DNA from: Asticcacaulis sp. MM231
GTDB lineage: Bacteria; Pseudomonadota; Alphaproteobacteria; Caulobacterales; Caulobacteraceae
Assembly (NCBI RefSeq): GCF_964186625.1
Contig: NZ_OZ075110.1
Span: 310,001-374,000 of the forward strand
Reading direction: 5' to 3'
Length of the DNA: 64,000 nt
In this document: piece after piece, positions 58,496 to 64,000 of the stretch
Layout of the letters: the number at the start of each line of letters is the position of its first letter
Position numbering within the stretch: position 1 is the first letter of the stretch
The notes under the pieces: generated by a model
Database searches by the model: none
The model's input: the letters and a program-made list of their open reading frames with translations, nothing else
What the model was told of the DNA's origin: nothing
Translations under genes and position numbers: made by a program

Positions 58496-60355
58496 CTACA
58501 GTTCCACCAGACCGGGACGATCCCAGATCTGGTTCTTGCCCCCGGCCAGCGAACGCTCAGCCCCTTCGTGCAGATCAAGCACGATGACCTCGTTCAAACC
58601 CGCCTTAAGATAGGGCGCCGGCACGAAGACGGCGTGCTGCGGCCCGACTGACCAGTAACGGCCGAGATTATGACCATTGACCCAGACATAGCCCTTGCCC
58701 CAGCCCCGCAGGTCGAGGAAGCTGTAACCGACCTCCGTGACCTCAAAATGGCCACGATAGAAGGCGGGTCCATCGACATGGCGCCTGGCGAATGTAAGCG
58801 CGCTCACATCATCAAGCGGCAGGCTGTAATGCGCCCAGCCGTTCAGGGTGGCGTCGCCCAGCTTGACCTCACCGATCAGGCCCTTTTGGTCCTTGCCGAT
58901 CTGGTCGCCATAGTTGATACGGCCCATGGTATCGACCAGCACCTCGACCACCTCGCCCTTTCTGGCGGTGATATCGAGGCTGGTCTCGTGATAGCGACGG
59001 TCGAGCGTGCCCGCCGGCACACCGCCGACCGACACCATGGCATAATCGCGCACCTCACCAAAACTGAGAGCCCCCTTAAGCGCGGTCATAGCCTTGTGTC
59101 GATAAATCATAATGCCATGCGGCTGATCGAGTTGCTCCAGCGTCCGGGGCTGTGCCGCGCTCACCGGTTTACCAAGAAGCTGGCTTAAGGGAGCGGCCTC
59201 ATTCAGGCGGAAACGCTTGATGTTGATGGCCTTTTCCGGTTCAGGCATGGCCGTGAAACGCTCGGCCGGCAGATACTTCTGGAACAGGACCTTGGCGGCC
59301 TCATATTTCGGCGTCGGACGGCCAGCCTCATCGAGCATGGCGTCATAGTCATAGCTCGAAATATCCGGCTGATAGGTTTTTGTGTTCTTGTCAAAATTGG
59401 CGCCGGCGTCGAAGCCGAACGACGTGCCGCCATGCAGCATGTAGAAGCTGATGGAGATCTTGTTGTCGAGCATCCATTGCAGGCTCTCGATCAGCGGCGG
59501 GATCGGCATGGAAGAGTGCATCTCACCATAGTGATCGAACCAGCCGCCCCACAGTTCGGTACACATGCGCGGACCGCCGGTCTTGAACTTGTCATAGGCG
59601 GCAAACTCGTTCTTCGCCTTGTCATGCGTGCCGAAATTGATGCCATTGAACAGTTCCGGCAGGGCGCCGTTCTGCAGCACGGCCGCGCCGTCGACCGTAT
59701 AGAGCATGCCGTCGAAACCGGCGGCACGCACCTGATCCTTGACCGCCCGCATATAGACGAGATCGTTGCCATAGGAGCCGTATTCGTTCTCGACCTGGGT
59801 CATCAGAATCGGCCCGCCCTTGTCGATTTCGAGGTGGGCGACCTCCTGACCGATCCGTTTCATCCATTCGCCGGACGGCTGCATGTAGCGCGGATCGAGC
59901 GAACGCGGCTTGATATCCGGATCGTTGAGGAACCAGCCGGGATAGCCACCACTATCCCATTCCCCGCAGCTATAGGGACCGGGGCGCAACAACACCCACA
60001 GGCCCTCTTCCTGCGCCATCTTGACCCACGCCGCCAGATCGAGATTACCGGAGAAGTCGTATTCACCCTTGCGGCGCTCATGCGCATTCCAGAAGACATA
60101 GGTGCACAGGGTGTTGAGGCCCAGGGCCTTCATCTTCTTCAGACGATCGCGCCATAGCGCGCGCGGAATGCGCGGATAGTGCATCTCGCCGGCCATCAGA
60201 TGGATCGGCTTGCCGTCGAGCACGAAATCATCACCGACAATGCCGAAACGGGCATTGGCCGCCAGCGCCGCACCGGCCGGGATCAGGCCGCCAATAGCTG
60301 CTGCGGCACTCACTGTTGCGCTTAGGGCGGTCAGGAAATCTCTGCGGGTCGTCAT
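58496..60355 (-). CDS. GH35 beta-galactosidase
   Basis: The 619-residue precursor has a twin-arginine signal (MTTRRDFLTALSATVSAAAA). The catalytic barrel follows: LMAGEMHYPRIPRALWRDRL, TLCTYVFWNAHERRKGEYDF, acid/base Glu in PILMTQVENEYGSYG, and nucleophile Glu in MCTELWGGWFDHYGEM. Beta-sandwich C-terminal domains end with WVNGHNLGRYWSVGPQHAVF. It removes terminal beta-galactose, for example beta-1,3-Gal of Lewis a antennae on plant complex N-glycans. The specificity is inferred from context. It follows the GH3 gene by ten bases. Confidence 0.94.
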   Translation of the reverse strand: MTTRRDFLTALSATVSAAAAIGGLIPAGAALAANARFGIVGDDFVLDGKPIHLMAGEMHYPRIPRALWRDRLKKMKALGLNTLCTYVFWNAHERRKGEYDFSGNLDLAAWVKMAQEEGLWVLLRPGPYSCGEWDSGGYPGWFLNDPDIKPRSLDPRYMQPSGEWMKRIGQEVAHLEIDKGGPILMTQVENEYGSYGNDLVYMRAVKDQVRAAGFDGMLYTVDGAAVLQNGALPELFNGINFGTHDKAKNEFAAYDKFKTGGPRMCTELWGGWFDHYGEMHSSMPIPPLIESLQWMLDNKISISFYMLHGGTSFGFDAGANFDKNTKTYQPDISSYDYDAMLDEAGRPTPKYEAAKVLFQKYLPAERFTAMPEPEKAINIKRFRLNEAAPLSQLLGKPVSAAQPRTLEQLDQPHGIMIYRHKAMTALKGALSFGEVRDYAMVSVGGVPAGTLDRRYHETSLDITARKGEVVEVLVDTMGRINYGDQIGKDQKGLIGEVKLGDATLNGWAHYSLPLDDVSALTFARRHVDGPAFYRGHFEVTEVGYSFLDLRGWGKGYVWVNGHNLGRYWSVGPQHAVFVPAPYLKAGLNEVIVLDLHEGAERSLAGGKNQIWDRPGLVEL

Positions 60356-60365
60356 GATTGACTTT

Positions 60366-62949
60366 CTACTTGGGTAAGGATTGATGACCGGTAAGGGTCA
60401 GTGTCAGTTGGGCGTCGGTTGGCGTTGGCTGGCCACCGCCGACAAACAGGCCATAGGTGCCAGCCGTCTGCGCGCGATTGCCGCGGCGATCGACCGTGCT
60501 TAGGTCACGCGGCGTCAGGTCGAAGGTCACCTGACGGCTTTCGCCTGGCTTCAGGTGGACGCGTTTGAAACCGACCAGACTGTGCTTCAGGCCCTGCGCA
60601 TCGGCCGGCGGCATCAGATAAACCTGCGCCACCTCATCGCCTTCCACCTTGCCGGTATTGGTGACCGTGGCGGTGACCGTCACGCCCTGCCCTGCCGCCA
60701 CCGACGCGCCCGACAGGCGAATATCGCTGTAGCCAAAGGTGGTGTAGCTCAGGCCGTAACCGAAGCCATAGAGGGCCTCGCCCTTGAAATAACGATAGGT
60801 GCGCCCCTCCATGCGGTAGTCGATAAAGGGCGGCAGGTCCTGCACCGACTTGTAGAAGGTCACTGGCAATCGGCCGGATGGATTGTTTTGGCCCAGCAGG
60901 GTTTCCGCGATGGCGGTGCCGCCGGATTCGCCGGGATACCAGCCTTGCAGAAGCGCATCAGCATGGGCCTTCGCCCAGTTGAGCGCCACCGCGCCGCCGG
61001 ACAAATTGACGACGATCAACGGCTTGCCGGTGGCTTTCAAGGCTTTCAACAAGGCTTCCTGACGCGCCGGCAGGGCCAGATCTGTGCGGTCGCCGCGATC
61101 AAAACCGGGCACCAGGATCGACAGTTCTTCGCCCTCAATATCGGGGGACAGGCCGACAAAGGCCACCACGGCATCGGCGGTTTGCGCCGCCTTGACGGCT
61201 TCGGCGATCTGCGTGTCTGCCGGGGCTTGCCATTGCAGACGCACGCCCCAGTCCTGACCGGTATGTTTAAACTCCAGCCGGATCTTGCGGGGTTTGGTGT
61301 CCTCAAAACGCACATCCGCGCTCAAAGACTTGCCATCGCCCGTATCGCTGATCACCGGCTTGTCGTCGATGTAGAGCATGAGCACATCGTGCTGGTTGTC
61401 GCATTCCCAGCAGCGCTCGGTGTAGAGTTTAAGCTGGTAATCACCGGCGGCCGGCGGGGTCAGGTAACCGCTCCAGCGCACACCGTAAGGCTTGTTTTCA
61501 AAGCCTTTGACCGGCACGACATTGTAGAGGTCGAGATTGATCGTCTTGTCGATGCGCGTCAGCACCGGCTGGCCGATAAAGTCCGGATTGTCGAAATATT
61601 CGCCAATAAGGCCCGCGTCCTTACCCGTGGAGAGCGCGGTTTCCGGAATAGGTATCGCCACGCCCTCGGCGATATTGGCACCTTGCGCATAATTAACCTT
61701 ATCGGCGCCCAGCGCCGCGCGCAGGCCTTTCAGCGGCGTTACCGGATCGATGGCGGTGCCGTGATAATTGGCCTGAAGAATTTCCAGCGTATCGGCATTG
61801 GGACCGACCACGGCGATCTTGGCGGAGGATTTGAGTGGCAGGACACCGTCGTTTTTCAGCAGCACGATCGAATTCACGCGCCGCTTTCAGCGTCAGATCG
61901 GCGGCGGCTTGCGTGTGAATCTGATCGGCGCCGATCGTGCTGTAGGGACTCAGAATGCCATCAAGACCGAGCTTGGTGCGCGCATCCCACAAACGCGTCA
62001 CGGCGGTATCAAGCTGGCCTTGCGTTACCAGCTTCTTTTCGACGGCGGTTTTCAGGTGCTTGTAATAGGTGCCGCAGTTGAGATCGGTGCCGGCCTTGAG
62101 GGCTTCGGCCGCGTTCTCTTCCGGTGTTTCGCGGTAGAAGTGAAAGGCGTACATATCCTCGACCGCATCGCAATCGGTCACGACATAGCCGTTGAACTTC
62201 CAGTCCTTGCGCAGGCGGATATTGAGCAGGTCATCCGAAGCGCAGGCCGGAACGCCATGCAGCGAATTGTAGGCGCACATCACCGACTGCGCCTTGCCTT
62301 CGGTCACCACCTGACGGAAGGCTGGCAGATAGGTGGCCTCGCGATCGTAGGGCGAGGCATCGACGTCGAAACCGTGGCGGCCAGCCTCCGGTCCCGAATG
62401 GACAGCGAAATGCTTGACCGAGGCGATGGTTTTCGGATGCAGCGGATCGGGCCCTTGCAGGCCCTGCACGAAGGCGGTGCCGAGCGCGCCGGTCAGGTGC
62501 GGGTCTTCGCCATAGGTTTCCTGACCACGGCCCCAGCGCGGGTCGCGGAAGATATTGATATTGGGCGACCAGATCGTCAGGCCAAGATAACGGCCATGGT
62601 CCTTGTCAGCCCCCACCGTGTTGAACTTGGCGCGCGCTTCGGTGGCCACCACATCGCCGACACTGTGCATCAGATCGACGTCCCAGGTCGCAGCCAGACC
62701 AATCGCCTGCGGGAAGACAGTCGCCTCACCCGCACGAGCGACACCGTGCAGGCCCTCATTCCACCAGTTATAGCCGGTCACGCCAAGGCGCGGGATGGCC
62801 GGTGCGGCTGCCTGGAGCTGACTGACCTTTTCGTCCAGCGTCATCTGAGCGACCACCGGCGGCAAGCTGGGCTTCGCCGCCGGTTTCGCCGCGACAGCGG
62901 CGGGGATATACGCAGCCGTCAGCAGGAGGGAGATGGAAAGCGCACGCAT
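60366..62949 (-). pseudogene. GH3 glycosidase with PA14 insert (probable beta-xylosidase), apparent +1 frameshift
   Basis: The N-terminal frame (61699-62949) has a Sec signal (SISLLLTAAYIPAAVAA), NWWNEGLHGVARAG, DPRWGRGQETYGEDP, KHFAVHSGPE, and the nucleophile Asp in YVVTDCDAVEDMY. It breaks after LTLKAARE. The second frame (60366-61877) resumes with SIVLLKNDGVLPLK, a PA14 domain (GLIGEYFDNPDFIGQPVLTR, WSGYLTPPAAGDYQLKLYTE), the second GH3 domain and a fibronectin-like end. The junction GAATTCGATC at 61866-61875 would read correctly as GAATCGATC with one T fewer. The intact protein would be about 860 residues. NWWNEGLHG and the PA14 insert fit xylosidase-type GH3, such as NixI. The start overlaps the GH2 stop by one base. 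Confidence 0.85.
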
Positions 62950-64000
62950 CAGTTCGCCACCGGACCAGCCGAGCCGTAATAGGAACGGACTTTCAGTGTC
63001 TTTTTCAATGCGGCCAGAGAGACGCCCGTTGTGACATGAACCGTCACCATCTCCCCACCGGTCATATCGAAGCTGTTATCCGACAGGTCGGCCTTGAGAT
63101 CGCCGATATCCAGCCAGACGCCGCGCGCCGCCGCCTTCGACGTCACCGTGATATCGAAACCGCCCGCGGCGGGTTTGATCGTGGTAGTCAGTTTCGGATC
63201 AACCCAGTCGAGCGCCTTGGTCGCGGCTGTGTAGCCAAACGCTTTCGCCACGACCTTATCGCCATCCAGAAGCTCAAACAGGATTTGCGTTGTTTTGGCG
63301 CCGGCGCCTGCGAGAAGCTCGGCATCGCTATAGCTGCCAACCTGCGGGCTCGACAGCGCGGCCACCGTGGTCGAACCCGTCTTTTCGTTTAGCACCTTGC
63401 CGGAGAAATCGAGCGTGCGCAGGCGCCAGGTCAGGGCCTTTTCGGTCGTCAGATCGGAGAGGATATGGGCCTCGGTCACGCCGTCCTTGCGCAGCAGGCT
63501 GACGGTGAGCGGCGCATAAAAACGCCGGGCGCGGAATTGCAGCGCCTTCCAGCGACCGTAATAGTCAACGCTGGCCCAGGACGCACCCGGCCAGACATCG
63601 TTTAACTGCCAGTACATTGAGCCCATGGTCTGCGGGCGGCTGGCGCGATGGTGCGACGCTGCCAGCTCGATACCATCAGCCTGCATCAACTGGCTAAGAT
63701 AAACGAAATCGCCAAAGGTCTTCGGCTCACCGTAATTGTTGCGGATATAGAGCATCAGGCGCTTGTTGCCATTGCCCTTGTCGTACTTCTGGTGCGCGCG
63801 CATGACCGGCGCTTCCGGTTGCATGTCCTTGTCCGAGGCAAACGCCTTGATCGTGGCCATGACCGGGAAGGATTGCAGGCCGTATTCGCTCATGAAACGC
63901 GGCGTAACCTTGAGATATTCCTCGACCGGCTTGCCGCCCCAGACGCTCCAGTAGTGACGATCGCCGTCATTGTCCTGATCGGCGGCGCCGTCATAGTCGG
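62949..64000 (-). CDS. GH2 beta-mannosidase, C-terminal part, cut by the window edge
   Basis: The frame is open to the right edge. The visible 350 residues include YWSVWGGKPVEEYLKVTPRF, then MSEYGLQSFPVMATIKAFA carrying the nucleophile Glu. GSMYWQLNDVWPGASWASVD follows, as in exo-beta-mannosidases, and then beta-sandwich domains. It would cleave the Man-beta-1,4-GlcNAc core bond in the last trimming step. The stop overlaps the GH3 start (TGATG), and all downstream genes follow with gaps of at most about 20 bases. This makes it part of the same operon. The promoter and start lie outside the window. Confidence 0.9.
   Translation of the reverse strand, partial: DYDGAADQDNDGDRHYWSVWGGKPVEEYLKVTPRFMSEYGLQSFPVMATIKAFASDKDMQPEAPVMRAHQKYDKGNGNKRLMLYIRNNYGEPKTFGDFVYLSQLMQADGIELAASHHRASRPQTMGSMYWQLNDVWPGASWASVDYYGRWKALQFRARRFYAPLTVSLLRKDGVTEAHILSDLTTEKALTWRLRTLDFSGKVLNEKTGSTTVAALSSPQVGSYSDAELLAGAGAKTTQILFELLDGDKVVAKAFGYTAATKALDWVDPKLTTTIKPAAGGFDITVTSKAAARGVWLDIGDLKADLSDNSFDMTGGEMVTVHVTTGVSLAALKKTLKVRSYYGSAGPVAN

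Noticed and set aside
60555..62081. 508-codon plus-strand frame opposite the GH3 gene
   Set aside because: Antisense shadow. The opposite strand encodes clear GH3 and PA14 motifs.
1..64000. CRISPR arrays, rRNA and tRNA genes, prophage modules
   Set aside because: No regularly spaced repeats, no rRNA-like or cloverleaf-like sequence and no phage structural genes were recognised by eye. A tRNAscan or Infernal run would be needed to exclude small RNAs.

Overview
The window looks like the chromosome of a stalked or dimorphic alphaproteobacterium of the Caulobacterales, Asticcacaulis- or Caulobacter-like. This is an inference from family content: very large TonB-dependent receptors of the Xanthomonas/Caulobacter type, no SusD partners, a flavin-dependent halogenase inside a carbohydrate locus, many twin-arginine signals, GC-rich coding sequence, and ATG/GTG/TTG starts with GGAG-like ribosome sites. 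No rRNA or tRNA gene was recognised.

Positions 1-6650 are accessory and disturbed: the edge of an exported protein, a very small lysine-rich protein, a PAS-HTH regulator, a complete IS630-type element, a TacA/TacT-type toxin-antitoxin pair and an IS110-type element. Positions 6650-20070 mix cell-surface and housekeeping functions: two paralogous membrane di-iron hydroxylases (sterol desaturase family), UDP-sugar genes (galE, ugd), a hexapeptide acetyltransferase, a FemAB/HfsK-like acyltransferase, several small exported proteins or lipoproteins and a secreted esterase. S-formylglutathione hydrolase and malate synthase G follow (20384-23328).

From 23492 to the right edge almost everything fits one job: capture and complete dismantling of protein N-linked glycans, probably plant or other eukaryotic complex N-glycans. 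The left part holds a PNGase A, two tandem paralogous TonB receptors (one with an STN signalling domain) and a FecI/FecR sigma/anti-sigma pair. A third TonB receptor, a GlcNAc kinase-type gene, a CutC-family gene, two GntR/UTRA regulators, a GH29 alpha-L-fucosidase, a GH85 endo-beta-N-acetylglucosaminidase and a tryptophan-halogenase-like protein come next. After rsgA and a KefB/YbaL-type antiporter, one long leftward operon (at least 13.7 kb, running off the right edge) encodes GH2 beta-mannosidase, GH3 (probably beta-xylosidase), GH35 beta-galactosidase, GH125 alpha-1,6-mannosidase, GH92 alpha-mannosidase, aspartylglucosaminidase, a Sel1-repeat protein and a large secreted barrel-like protein of unrecognised family. 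The GH92/GH3/GH125 trio matches the enzyme set known from the Xanthomonas campestris nix N-glycan cluster. The extra PNGase A, GH85, aspartylglucosaminidase, surface signalling and the unknown protein make this a larger system.

A 12-bp near-palindrome of the form TTGTYATGACMA recurs in five promoter regions of this locus and may be the operator of the GntR proteins. Four genes (a lipoprotein, cutC, gntR1 and the GH3) show apparent one-base frameshifts. Read-level checking is needed to tell mutation from sequencing error. All family calls come from reading motifs by eye; no database search was run.
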